Assembly: GCF_009730915.1 (NCBI RefSeq)
Contig: NC_052474.1
Location: forward strand, 6,731,501 to 6,795,500
DNA: 64,000 bases
Direction: 5' to 3'
From: Dioscorea cayenensis subsp. rotundata
Lineage: Eukaryota > Streptophyta > Magnoliopsida > Dioscoreales > Dioscoreaceae
Made by a program: the position numbers and the translations under genes. Shown here piece by piece: positions 47,038 through 58,691 of this stretch. Each line of letters opens with the position of its first letter. Position 1 is the first letter of the stretch. The notes beneath the pieces are model-generated. The model had not been told where the DNA came from. It did not search any database and saw nothing but the letters and a program-made list of their open reading frames with translations.

Positions 47038-50000
47038 TTTTTGTTTTTTTTTTTTGAGAGAAAGAGCTCTAAAAGCTATTTATTCAAATGAGAAGAGAAA
47101 AAACAGCAAAAAGATCGCTCGAATTAGGGAGACACTCAAAAATTGGGCAAAATTCAAGTTTGGGTCAATCAAGTTGAAAAAATTGGCACTCTTGCATGAG
47201 TTAGATAGGATTGATTTAGCTAGAGAATCCCGCTCCTTGTCAGTTGATGAGATCAATAATGATGTATTCCTTCAGACTGAACTAGGGATGATCCTCAAGC
47301 AAGTGGAAATTTATTGGAAGCAAAAAGTGAGGGTGACTTGGATTAAGGAAGATGATGAAAATACTAAGTTCTTTCACTCGGTTGCGAATGGACGAAGGAA
47401 TAGGAATTTCATTTCTTGGGTTTTGAGGGATAACACTTGAGTGGACGACATTGAGGGCATTGGAGGGGCTTTCACCTCCTTTTATCAGAATCTCTATGGT
47501 ACGGCACGGACCTATAGACACCAGATTAACTGGAATGTGCTGTTAGGGGATAAGGTCAATCATAACCTATCTAATTTGGATGCCCCTTTTACTCATGATG
47601 AAATTAAGGTGACGGTGTTTGGTTTGAGTTCGGATAACGTACCTAGCTCGAGACAGGCCGCCAATGTTTTTCTTCCAGAAATTTTGGGAAACTAGTTAAG
47701 ACAAACATTTTTGTACTCTGTGAAGATTTTTTATTTGGGGAGAGCCAACTTAGGAATGATAAATTGGTTGAATATTGCGTTGGTTGCGAAAAATCAAAGT
47801 CCACAAGATCCCTCGCACTATAGGCCAATTAGTTTGATTAATTGTTCACTCAAATTGATGATTTGATTGACACAACTCAATCGGCTTTCATCAAAGGAAG
47901 ATGCATTACTGATAATATTGCCACTGCTCAGGAACTCATTTTCTACATGCATAAGCATCATCTTATGGGCCTTATCCTTAAGGTCAATTTCTCTAAGGCA
48001 TTTGATTCTGTGGATTGGGGTTTTCTCTTTGGAACTGTTGAAGGCTCGAGGTTTCCCGGGAGAGGGATTGGATGGATTGAAACCATTCTTGCCTTTTCAA
48101 AGGCAAAATTTCTCATCAATAATGTGCAAAGTGGTTATGTTCGGTATCGTAGAGGTTTACGACAAGGGGACCTTTTTTCCCCTTTGCTATTTGCACTTGT
48201 GGTGGATGTCTTAAGCTCTATGTTTAATCATGCACTTAGCATGGGTGCTTATACACATTGCAAAAAAATTTAGAGCCACAGACCTTCTTAGCCAAGACTT
48301 TGCACTGTTCTTCTGGAGTTCTACCGTTGACTTACCTTGGGATCCCTATTTCCGGAGGACAGCCTCGGAAACAGGATTGGGATATTCTAATTAATAAGGT
48401 CAGAACCAGATTAGCAGCTTGGAAATCTAAATTTTTATCCTTAGGGGGAAGATTAACCTTATTAAACTCAGTCCTTACTGCTATTTCCACCTATTGGATG
48501 TCTTTATTTAAGTTGCCTTGCTGGGTGATTAAAAGTATTGATAAAATCAGGAGGGATTTTCTCTGGTTAGGTCCGGATTCTCAACATCCCAAAATCCGTC
48601 TAGTGAGTTGGGGGAGGTTGTGCCGGTCTAGAGACCAAGGGGGTTAGAATATTCTAAATCTGGAAGTTTTTACAATGCCTTCCTGGGTAAGTGGTGGTGG
48701 AAGATCATCTTAGGTCGTCGATGGTGTGGTGAGGAGATTTTTCGAGAAAATTACTTTGGTAGGACGCCGGTCTGAAATTTATTCCATAAACAAGCTGGTA
48801 GAAGATCTGTATTTTGGAATTATATTCTTAAGGTCTTACCAGCTTTCCGGAAAAATATGATTTCAATTGTGAAGGGGGTCCTACAACACTTTTCTGGCAT
48901 AATCATTGGTTGGAGGGTCGTGCCCCTGCAGATATTTGGCCTCACCTATTTCAGTCTTCCAGGGATAAGGAGGACATAGTTAGGGAATTGCTCAACAGGG
49001 TTACTGACTTATCCCTGGGGGATTTTCCAAGGGAATGTAATTTGATGGTTGCTTTCTGCCTCCAAAATAGGACTGATGAGGATGTTAGACGTTGGAGCCT
49101 GTCTTTAAATGGGGTTTTCACTGTCAAATCTTTTTATCATTTGTTGAATGATGGTGGGCTCCGTTGTCGATGGACCCCATTCATACTAAAAGGTTGTTGT
49201 CCTATAAAAGATAAATCTTTTTAACTGGTTAGCTTGGGATAACAAAATTCTTACATTGCAAAACCTAGCTATTCGAAGGTGTAATACTTTGCAGGACATC
49301 ACCTGTGTGATGTGTCACGCGGATGTGGAATCTGCGGACCATCTCCTCTCCCAAATGTTCGGTGGCTTCTCATATCTGGAGTTTTTTTGGCCAACTTTTT
49401 TGGTGCTCACCGTAACCCCAATTCTTTGAGGGATATGAGGGGAGCTGGCACACACATTTTAGGAAATCCCTTACTTCTCTTTGGGTTTTGCTTCTTCGAG
49501 CTATAACGTGAAATATTTGGATTGAAAGAAATGCACGCATTTTTTTATTATGCTTGCTCTTTGACTTCTTCTATTATTAATTGTTAAAATTATTCATATG
49601 GTGCTCATGTGGATTATTACAGTTCTTGAGTCAAAGAAAGCAAAGATGGAGGAGTAGAGGGGAAAGCTTAAGAGAAGCCTTGATTTTCACTCATCACGAG
49701 TCTTGGAGCAGAGGGCTCAGCTTGACTTGGTTCTTACTCAGAGTGAGGGCTAGTATTGCTTTGGGGTTCTTCGCCCTAGGGGGGTCTGTCCCTCTAGTTG
49801 GCTCTTTGTCTTTTTCGTTTAGTAGTTTTGTTGTATCCTATACTCTTTTCCCTACTCCTGGTGGGTTGACTTTTGGCACCCGTTGTTGGTGCTTTGTGTA
49901 CTTGTGTTTTTCTTTTTCATGAATGTGGTTTATCCAAAAAAACTGCAAAAAGAACTAGACTACCAAGACGAAATGAATAGACAAAGAACAAGAAAAAAAG

Positions 50001-51337
50001 CAGAGAAAGGAAAGAACAAAGAGTATCTAACATAAATGCTTCACAATCCATCGTGGTAGTTCTCTTCCTTGGTGAAACAGGGTAATATCATGCTGCTAGT
50101 GCCGTGAATGGCCAAACTAACAGTTGCTCTCATCTAACTGGGAGGGATGATGTGTACTTGAGGGAAGTTAAGCTAATTCAGGAGATTTATAATATTAGCA
50201 ATCAATGGCTCAAGTCTCCATAATGGCTGCCAGTTTCCGAGATTGATGGCTTTCAAAAGATCCCCATTGGCCGTGAAGACATGCTTGCAAAAAAGATGTT
50301 GGTTCACCGAGCACTACAGCGCAACCACGAGAGCCTGAGCTTCAGCTTTAATATCAGACTCAGCCTAAGAGGGGTAGCAACCAGCGTAGGCAATACTTGA
50401 GTTGGAGTTGGAAATATAGAAGCCATCACCTGACATTATAGTTTCGTAATTCCAAACTTCAGCAGAGAAAAGAAAGGGAGCATCAGCAATGGAAAAATTA
50501 TTACGTAGGAGATTTCTCCCACAAACAGAAGACAAGGTTGAGAAGTACTCCTTAATGTGGGCCACTGCTTGTAAGGAAAGAGCATAACAGTCCAAAGCTT
50601 CGTTCCGAAAGATGAGTTTACATCTAGCTTTCCAAATTAGCCAAGCAGTCACAGCAATAATGGATTAAGTAAACATATCAAAATCATTCTGTGACGAGTT
50701 GAGCCAATTTCCAGAGGTAAAACCATTGAAGAAAGATATATGTTTACCAACAGCAATACTGATTAAACCCCAAATTATTTGCGTTTTACAACAAAGGCTA
50801 AATAGATGTTCAGAAGTTTCATAATCAAGATTGCAAGAACTACGGTGAGCACGCGGCACCAAGTTCAGCCTGTATAGATATTCATGTGTCTTAATAGCAT
50901 TGTGAAGAAGGAGCCAGATAAAATGTTTAGTTCTAGGAGCTACTTTACGGCGCCATAAGTTTGTCCATCCATCCCAAGAGTCAGAAGGACCTACACCTTC
51001 TTCCTGGTCTTAAAGATACCAAACCCACCTGTTTTCATGTTCATGATTAAAATGACCAGGAATAAGATAATCAAAATTGAGATTGTCACCAAAAACCGAG
51101 TGCAAAAGGTTCAGATTCTAGGAAGTCTCAATTTCAAAGGCTAAAGAGATCATAAGAGAGATCCATAATGAGGAAGGTTGGTTTGAAGGCAATAGGAATC
51201 TCAATATACTAAGGGTCCATCATAAAATTGGTGCAACCAGGGTTAACCTGTTTCATCCACAGAAAAGGCTTGATAGATAGAGCAGTGTGCCACAAACCTG
51301 TGAAGAACCATGAACAATTGGCAGGTATTGAGCAGTG
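47038..51337 (-). mobile_element. LINE inserted in ABA4 exon 5 (minus strand), hosting a second LINE
   Basis: A 12-bp duplication TGCCCTATTGGA flanks the insert exactly (47026-47037 and 51338-51349... its copy begins at 51338). The plus-strand poly-T tract at about 47038-47055 fits the poly(A) tail of a minus-strand element. Its body lies at about 49960-51337: on the minus strand a zf-RVT-like region (CNLDYETSEHLFSLCCKTQ), TAWLIWKARCKLIF and an RNase H-like stretch with AEAQALVVALQ and TANGDLLKAIN. Several stops interrupt it and it is 5'-truncated. The plus-strand LINE at about 47075-49938 sits inside its 3' part. Confidence 0.72.
47075..49938 (+). mobile_element. Nested, degenerate L1-type LINE (ORF2 remnant)
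   Basis: Plus-strand frames carry, in order: the linker before the reverse transcriptase (RVTWIKEDDENTKFFHSVAN), SHYRPISLINC, QSAFIKGRCITDNIATAQE, LKVNFSKAFDSVDW (the catalytic Asp of the usual KxDFxKAFD is Asn here), GLRQGDLFSPLLFALVVDVL, then LPLTYLGIPISGG and the zf-RVT region CVMCHADVESADHLLS. Endonuclease is absent (5' truncation) and the YADD catalytic segment is missing between about 48240 and 48290, an internal deletion. Stops (for example at 47438) and frameshifts are many. It ends GTGGTTTATCC plus a short A run at about 49938. Confidence 0.85.
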
Positions 51338-51397
51338 TGCCCTATTGGAATTTTAATCCATCTCATCACAAAGTTACTAAAGAATGTAATGCAATGA

Positions 51398-51660
51398 CAG
51401 CATTGTAGTGCAAGTAGATGAACAACTTTTGTGTTATTCTATTATATCAATAAGAAAAGTTTACAAATGTAAAAGTTACTTACAGAAAACAAATCGAACT
51501 TATCAATAACAGTAAATCCAGCTGGTATGAATTATTGTCTAAACATGCTAATCATACTATAGATCTGAATTATGGGAATCATTTCTCATCTCTCAATCAA
51601 ATCCAATCAAATCAATCAATAAATGAAAACAAGGCCAAACATGAAACAGGTGCTGCTCAA
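51398..51660. other. Convergent intergenic region between ABA4 remnant and MurB
   Basis: Only about 260 bp separate the two stop codons, so their 3' UTRs must lie close or overlap. Confidence 0.5.
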
Positions 51661-53196
51661 TCATTCATAAGGGACGTATCTAATTTCCTCCTTGAGTTGA
51701 ATCCCAAACATCTGATCAACTCTCTCTTTAACAAAGTTGATGAGAGCCAGCATGTCACCAGATGTAGACCCATTGAAGTTAATGAAGAAGTTGGCATGCA
51801 CCTCTGAAACTTTAGCACCTCCCATGGCGAACCCTTTCAATCCAGCAAGTTCAATTAGCTCACCTGCTGATATTCCAGCACCCAATGGGTTCCTGAACAC
51901 TGATCCTGCACTCCTTTCCCCAACAGGCTGTGTTTTCCTCCTCCTAATAATTAATAATTAAATTAAAACAGAATTTGAGTGTTGGGATTTGAGCAAGAAA
52001 AAGACAGCATACAATCACATGTTTTCTGACTACCCATTTCGGACGTGCAAAAATAATGCAAGCTACCGTCCAAAAGTTTTTAATTCTTGAATTTATTTAA
52101 AACTTTATATTATTTAAATTGGCACCAAATTGAAAAAAATATATATATATATATTTTAATTGTTAGTTAAAAGTGGTACCTTTCTAAGAAGGCTTTCTGG
52201 CGGTCGCGCGCGGACGGTGCCGGAGAGAGGCGGAAGGTGACGGCGAGAATGGCGGCCAAGTTGTCCATCGCTTGGAACGAGGACCATCGATAGCCGAAGT
52301 CCAGCTCGCTACGACCCAGCACGCGTAGCTCGCCATCCATCGTCACGATCTCCACGCTCTCGATCACGTCCCCGGTTTCCTGCCGGCCATTTCACTCTCA
52401 CACCCATTTATACAAACACTTACCGAACGCACACAGCTACCAACCAATCAAAGTTAGGTACCTGCCCGTTAGCACCGGCGTTCATGAACGTCGCGCCGCC
52501 GACGGTGCCTGGGATGCCGCCGGCGAACTCTAGCCCGGAGAATCCCTCGCTGGAGCAGCGAACACCAAGGCGGTTGAATGGAAAGGCGCTGCCGACGCGG
52601 TACGTCCCCGGCTCGACCACCTCCACCGCCGAATGCTCGAGCCTGTTGAGCATCACGAAGCCGTCGAACCCTCGGTCTTCGAACAAGCAGTTGGAACCCT
52701 TGCCGACGATCAAGAAGGGTATCGACCTTGCCTTGCAGTACCTGCACGAATCTCAGGATAATTATTATCGGAATGTAAGTCTACAAGGTGTTCGACGAAA
52801 TGCCGAGGTAAAAAACCTGATGGCCGAGACGAGATGGGAAGGGCGTGAGACTTCGAGGAAGTAGCTACAAGGGCCGCCAATGCCCCAGCTACTAAGCTCC
52901 CTCAAGTGTTTCTGACCTCTGACCACGCACTTCTCGACCATGGCCTGGTCCTGCTCGTCGACGATCACCACCGACGGCTTGTGAGATGGAGGTATGATGG
53001 TGGAGGAGGAGTTACTCAAAGACAGCTCTTTGTTGATCTCAGCCGCATTGCCGGTGTTTGGGGGGAAGAAGAGATGGCGATGGGGAAATGAGATGGATGA
53101 TGGCTTGGCTGAGCAACATGGAATGTTTGCAATGCGGTTTCCTGAGGGAGAGGGAGAAGGAGAGATGGGTGAGTTGCCGAGGCTTCTGGTCGCCAT
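51661..53196 (-). CDS. MURB: UDP-N-acetylenolpyruvoylglucosamine reductase (MurB-like), probably organellar
   Basis: Four minus-strand exons (53196-52817, 52741-52462, 52379-52180, 51943-51661) join in matching phases with GT-AG introns, giving 380 residues. Family role: FAD/NADPH-dependent reduction of UDP-GlcNAc-enolpyruvate to UDP-MurNAc, a peptidoglycan step. Visible motifs: SSWGIGGPCSYF near the end of exon 1, VGKGSNCLF (residues 139-147, FAD-binding), GGIPGTVGGATFMNAGANG (about 201-219), FGYRWS (248-253), RSAGSVFRNP (297-306) with the catalytic-type Ser at 301, and C-terminal LKEEIRYV with the expected Glu. The first about 70 residues are Ser/Pro-rich with few acidic residues (MATRSLGNSPISPS), fitting a transit peptide. 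An upstream in-frame ATG at 53220 would add 8 residues; MATRS is more usual. No lesion seen. Confidence 0.93.
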
Positions 53197-53565
53197 TAAT
53201 GCACCTCGGAGCTCACACACTCCACCACCTTCTCTCTCTCGGAGTGGGTCTCATTGTGGAGATGATGAAGATGGACGGGGTTTTGTAAGCTTCGTTTGGG
53301 AATTAATGGAGTTGAGATGGAGACGAAGTGAACGGACGGAGTACTGTACATCCCGTGAATGACAATGCGCATCTGTTTATGCTTTTATTTTTATTTTTTA
53401 ATTATTTTTTATTAGTTTATATATTATTTTTTTGGCTTTTACTTATTTACTATTTATTTATTTATTTATTTATTTATTTACTTACTTTTGAGAAATGCGT
53501 ATATGTTCTTTGTGAGTGAAGACAATATATAACCAAGGACAGTTTTACAGGGTAGCTAGTGAGTA
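53197..53565. promoter_or_regulatory. MurB upstream region
   Basis: The first about 150 bp are GC-richer with CT/GA tracts (about 53223-53245) and probably hold the leader. Beyond it is T-rich DNA with a (TTTA)n run at about 53454-53480. Confidence 0.3.
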
Positions 53566-53990
53566 GGATGATGTAATCGATTGAGTTTGAGTCAAACAGC
53601 AAGTTACCCGAGTTCAGTTGAAAACTCGTTATTTGATATTCAACTCGAACTAGATTGAGTTTATTTTTGTAGCTCAAACGCAACTCAATTTATATATATA
53701 AACCAAATTAAATTTGATCATAGATATTTTTATATTCGAAATTCAAACTAGAGCTCAAACTCAATTATATATATAAACAAAATTAATATATAATTTATAT
53801 ATCACAAATACAATTACTCGATTAAAGCTCATGAAACACTTGAGTTAAGTATTACGATGTTCGAACTCAACTCGCTCGATTACTTGAGCTCCTCGAGCTT
53901 GAGCTTAACTCAACCCTAAAGCGAATCGAGTTTGAGCTTTCTCCGAATCGAAATCAAGTAGTTTGTGAATAATAATATATTATTTACACC
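53566..53990. mobile_element. GAGCTC-rich hAT-like MITE, decayed
   Basis: Left end near TAGGATGATGTAATCGA, right end TTTACACCCCGCA; inner sequence is full of CAACTCGAAC, GAGTTTGAG and CTCGAGCTTGAGC words, the style of common plant hAT-like MITEs. A clean 8-bp duplication was not found. Confidence 0.45.
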
Positions 53991-56443
53991 CCGCACTATT
54001 TCGGAAGAGGTTGTCCTCACTAAAATTTGCAATGTTGATTATGTTTATAAAATTTATATTGTATATATAATTAATTTTTTTATAATTTATTTTTATTAAA
54101 ATTTAAAAATAAAAAACATATATGATAAATTCTACCCGTTAAATAAAAATGCTGGATCTATCTCTGGATATAATTAATGAGTCCTTTTCTGTCAAAGTGA
54201 GTTGTTTTGTTTTGATGGGGGTTATGGGACATGTGAGTCACGTGATCATTGCATAGGATTACGTGCAATGTGGCCTTAAAATACCTTGATGCACAATTAC
54301 ACTTCCACACCCTCTTTCGCCTGGGGATTCCCCGGGTCAGCAACTTTGTTTGGATAAAATGTAGGCATGTTTTTATAATAATTTTAAAATTTTAAATCAA
54401 TATATTAAATGATTATTTAAAAAAATTTAAGTTTAAAATATATTAATTGAGTCAAAAAATTTTTGAGTGACTTAATTAATAATAATGGAGTAAACTAAAC
54501 CCAAATAGGTAAATCCTAGTAGTCTTTTTTTTGTGGCCACCTAGTTTAACTTAAAATTTGGAGTTGTTTACGGGGTTGTTAGTGCAAGTGGTGAAGTAGG
54601 TTTTTTTTTTTATTATTATTACCTCACAATTGATGTAGACATTCACATGATACATTTTTTGTGGCCACCTAGTTTTTCAGACAGTGTTGATGTTATACGT
54701 TTTAAAACTTCAGCACTATTTATAATAATAATAATAATAATTTTTTTAATGACGATATATAAGTTTACATGTAAAAATGCCCCACCCTATCAACACATCA
54801 TCTTACAATAATTATTTTAGTACTCAATTAATTGCACGGTAGACAAAATGATCCAAACAATATTTCTGCAAAATATAATAATTAAAATAAATATTCTTAT
54901 AATTTAAACAAGCAAAATAAATAATAACGTAAATTTTAGGAAATCACTTTTAACATCATGTAAGTTTCGATTGATCCTCCAGAGTCTCTCTAACAATTCA
55001 TAATATCTTTTGGTTATTTTTAACTCAACTACTTTTAGATTTTTTTTGTTAAACGAAACCCATTAGCTCTTTGGAGAAGAAGCAACATTATTCTTCTCCT
55101 TCCTCATCAAGTAACGCAAAGATTCTTGTTTTTTTATTATTTTTTTTATCAGAATAGCATTTTTTATTTCCACTTTTCTTGAATACCCTTTTGGTTTGGT
55201 GATTTATTAACCACCATCCCACAATATAGAAAGAAGACCCATAGAAGGGCCATCCAAGCCTATAACATTGTGGGTGAATTAAGAGGAGTCTTATAGAGAA
55301 ATCCTTGTCATTTTCTAATGAGTTTCTTTGAACTTTTGTTGTTGACAACTTTATTTTTGTAAGGTACTCTTTGATATAAGATGGAGTTCTAGAGTTAACT
55401 ATGTTAACTTATTTGAGATTGAGTACTAAGTGAGATATGTGAACATTGGGCTCTCGAGAATCTAAGGTGAGAGCCAAGTTTGTGATATGCATCAAACAGT
55501 TTGTCCTATCGACTCTAAAAAGGACTTTTGGTGTTTGTGCAACATTTGTCACATGTTCAACAATAATTTGGTTGACAACATAGTGACACGAGAAATAATT
55601 CAGTGGACTCGGTTCCGTGATAACTACCATAAACCAAGACGTGACTCATTCTTAACCATGGGTTTATAAAATTTGTTATTTATTTATTTATTATATAATA
55701 TAGGGATAGATTGGTAATTACCTTCAAAGATTGTTGTCATTTGTTCTAAAAGTTATTAAATTAAGGCAATCCAACAGGTAAGGATGAGCCACATCTTGAT
55801 TCTGTCGTAACTACCACGAAACCAGGTTCATAGGATCATTTCTCAATGGCTTCATTACCCTCATAAATATCATGTTCATATGTTCTTAGACTTTCTTGAA
55901 GTTTATGTTGTTGGATATGTGTTGTGTCCATTTGGAAGTATATGCTATATGGACTTACGTAAATTAACTAGGTCTTAGTTCCCTTTATCTGTTTATCTTG
56001 AAATATATTGTCTTATTTTTCAACATTTATGCTTGCATTTCAAAGTTTCTACTTATACATCAATGTTTCAGCTCGTAATTCAAAGGTTATACTTATTTTT
56101 CAATGTTCATACTTATTCTTCGGTTCTTTTGCAGATCATTTGATATTACCTTTTATTGCTATATATTATTAATTAGATCCTTTGCTTAACATATTTGCCA
56201 TCAGGGACCCAATATCACAGAGCATGTCTTTTAACTAAGACATGTTGCTATCCTAATAACTATCTCCAAGAATCCTAATAATATTTACTAATTCGTCTCA
56301 ACCTTTATAAAATTGCATTAATTAGGGATTAGTAACTGTTTTTAAAAAATGATAAGCATATAGTGACTATTTAATATGCAACAAAAGGTTATGAGTGGCG
56401 AGTCCACAGCTTGAGAAAGGCCAATTTTGAAACATCCAAAATT
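53991..56443. other. Intergenic DNA, no gene seen
   Basis: AT-rich. 55430-55870 has mixed composition, possibly an old retrotransposon remnant, without recognisable protein sense. Confidence 0.35.
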
Positions 56444-56448
56444 AAGAC

Positions 56449-57454
56449 TGTTAGTTCCGCCGATGTGGTTTGTGGTTTAGAGAAAACTCAAACACTCAGA
56501 AAAAGTTCACACAAACCAAACAAGAAGGAGACACACAAGATTGGTAACCTAGTTCGGCGTCCACTCACCTACATCTGGAGGGCCAAGCCCTGTGATAAAT
56601 AATCCACTAAAAGAGGTAAAAATAGATGAGTACAAACTCTCCTCCACAAGTGACACATATAATCTCAAATCAAGGTAGCTTATATAGACTCTTCAATGTC
56701 CCAAATATAGCACATACCTCTTTTAGAATCTCCGTGGCTACTAATTTAAAAACCTTCCAAAATTAGCTATTGCAACTCCTGCTATAACATAAATTGCAAC
56801 ATGGCCCTGACTGCTGACTTGACTGAGTTCTGGTTATGTTGCGGACGACCTCAAGACCCATCAACCTCCCGGTCATGCTTAATCCTAGTCAGTGTAGCCA
56901 AATCTCCCGATCCCGACTGCCAGCAACTAGCCTACCTCCTCAGTTCCTCATCACGCAGTCCCCTAGCAAGGGGTGCACGTCCTTGTGCGTCTTCACAAAA
57001 CTTGCTAAACTTGATCTTCAATTCACCCAAGTTTGGTCTTCAAATCTTCCTAAGAAAGATCTTCAATCAATCAACTCAATCATGCCAACAATAGACATGT
57101 CTTCAAATCTTGCCCTTAATAATCTTCAGTCATCCTCATTAAGGTTTCTTCAAATCATACCATCAATAGTCTTCAATCATATCATTGATAAGTATTTCTT
57201 CAATTAAGCTACATCCATATTTAATCTTCAATCAAATCACCCTAAATATGATATTGATATGATTTTGTCTTCAAGTTGTAATACATTGCCAAAAATAACT
57301 CCACCAAGATCTTATAGATATTTGCCTCCAAGTCAAGACTCCTTTCCATGTCATCATGTCTTGCCATGTTATCAATTATGCCACATCACACAGGTTGCCA
57401 CGTCATCTTGACTATGTGTCAAATCATGCCAATTATAGTGCGGTTGCACTAACA
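56449..57454. mobile_element. Solo LTR, family 3 (1006 bp)
   Basis: It starts TGTTAGTTCCGCC and ends GGTTGCACTAACA, with 7-bp inverted ends (TGTTAGT/ACTAACA), flanked by the exact 5-bp duplication AAGAC (56444-56448 and 57455-57459). The inner segment AACCTAGTTCGGCGTCCACT and CTGGAGGGCCAAGCC resembles LTRs of plant Ty1/copia elements (recalled, not searched). The two ORFs inside are not genes. Confidence 0.87.
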
Positions 57455-57459
57455 AAGAC

Positions 57460-58685
57460 AATGCAACTCACTCATATATGGCAGTAGTATTAGTACGACC
57501 TACAATCCAAAAGCCTTGAAAAAATGGTTTGTGGATTCAAAGGCTTAAGGACCGTCTTCTATATAGCTATGGCTATCAATATATAGTAGGACATAATACA
57601 TGAGCTTATAGTGTTATCCTACCATACAAGTAGGCTTAGATGGAGAAAAAAGTCAATCGAGGAATTGTTCATGGAAGTCATGTAGCAAGTTGTGATCAAT
57701 TAGTATGATAAGGTAATGTGGGTGAGACAAACTCAAATAGCTTCACCATAATTAACAAAGTAAGCGGTTTACACATGTTTTTCTTTTGGTTTCATGCTTG
57801 TGTTCTTAATTAAAAGAGAGGTTGCAGATCATATATTATTGTTCCTAGAAAGAACTCACTTACTTCAGAAATACAAAACACGTTATCAGGTGATATAGGT
57901 AAAGATGACAACTAAGAATTCTTCAATGTGGTATTCACTATTATTGATAATGAAGTCGACGACAATTGAACTTGGTTCCTGGCTACTCTTTGAGAGGCAT
58001 TTTACATGGATGACAATAATGACAAGATTTTTATTACCTTTGTCTCTAGTAGGTCCTAGGGTGTCATGAATGGCATTGCAATGGTTTTCTCCAATTCCTC
58101 ACATACATATTACTAGTGACATTTAAAAACTTCATAAAGGAAAATGCCACGCTTGGTAAAGCGTAAAGAAAGATTGTTGTGCCATCTTTTTTAGAAGTTG
58201 ATCCATTTGTGTGAACTTCGAAAGGATATGAAGATGCAGCTAATGACTTCTTATTAACGTCATTATAAGGACACAACCGGCTACTTCAGGAGTCCGATAT
58301 CAACCATAGGTCGAATTAGCTATTCAAAGGCAACATATAGCACAAGATGTACCCCAATATGGCAAAGTCAATAAATGCATGGAGAAAGGGAAGTGCCATC
58401 TTATCACAAATATAGTTGATTCAATTAGATATAAGTACTGTTTAGTAAAAAGGGTTTACTACAAGCTAATTTTACTTATTAGTCTTAAATATCATATATT
58501 TCGAAGAGAAGGCAATTAACATTTTGTGATTCTATCGTATATTTACCTTTATTTTTATTACAGTTTCTTTCATCTTATTCTCATACATTACCATTTCAAA
58601 AAAGAAATTTTTGTTTATTTTATGAGTTTGACAACTAAACCTAAATTATATAGTCATTATTCACCAAACATAGGTTTAACCTTAG
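57460..58685. other. Intergenic DNA, no gene seen
   Basis: Small frames without recognisable motifs; perhaps degraded transposon sequence. Confidence 0.3.
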
Positions 58686-58691
58686 TAAAAT

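Larger units (their letters stand above)
45980..51397 (+). pseudogene. ABA4: ABA4 homologue (neoxanthin synthesis), inactivated and split by LINEs
   Basis: Five exon pieces match ABA4 (DUF4281), the plastid membrane protein needed to make neoxanthin, an ABA precursor. Exon 1, end only: to 46124, with NWSNLSVPTVVVKPKIAR. Exon 2: 46403-46503, HSQIARTAFTFGIIAVLPFY. Exon 3: 46591-46719, SIPNVMLAVVYAVILYLFWT. Exon 4: 46786-46874, LPGMTKMFSIETTTASAW. Exon 5: 46957-47037, QVYHDGPKNKIDTRLSVSLC, resuming at 51338 as ILIHLITKLL with stop at 51395-51397. Phases agree, and the exon 1/2 join restores a conserved Trp. Lesions: an in-frame TGA at 46013-46015, exon 3 donor ATAAGC instead of GTAAGC, a missing base before CCTATTGG near 47024, and a 4.3-kb LINE insertion in exon 5. 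Intron 2 has a GC donor (GCAAGT). The start codon was not found. Confidence 0.85.

Noticed and set aside
52484..53362. Plus-strand frames opposite MurB
   Set aside because: Antisense shadows of the MurB exons; the minus-strand gene has matching splice phases and conserved motifs.
56801..57207. Plus-strand frames of 97 and 123 codons
   Set aside because: They fall wholly inside the family 3 solo LTR and overlap each other in two frames.
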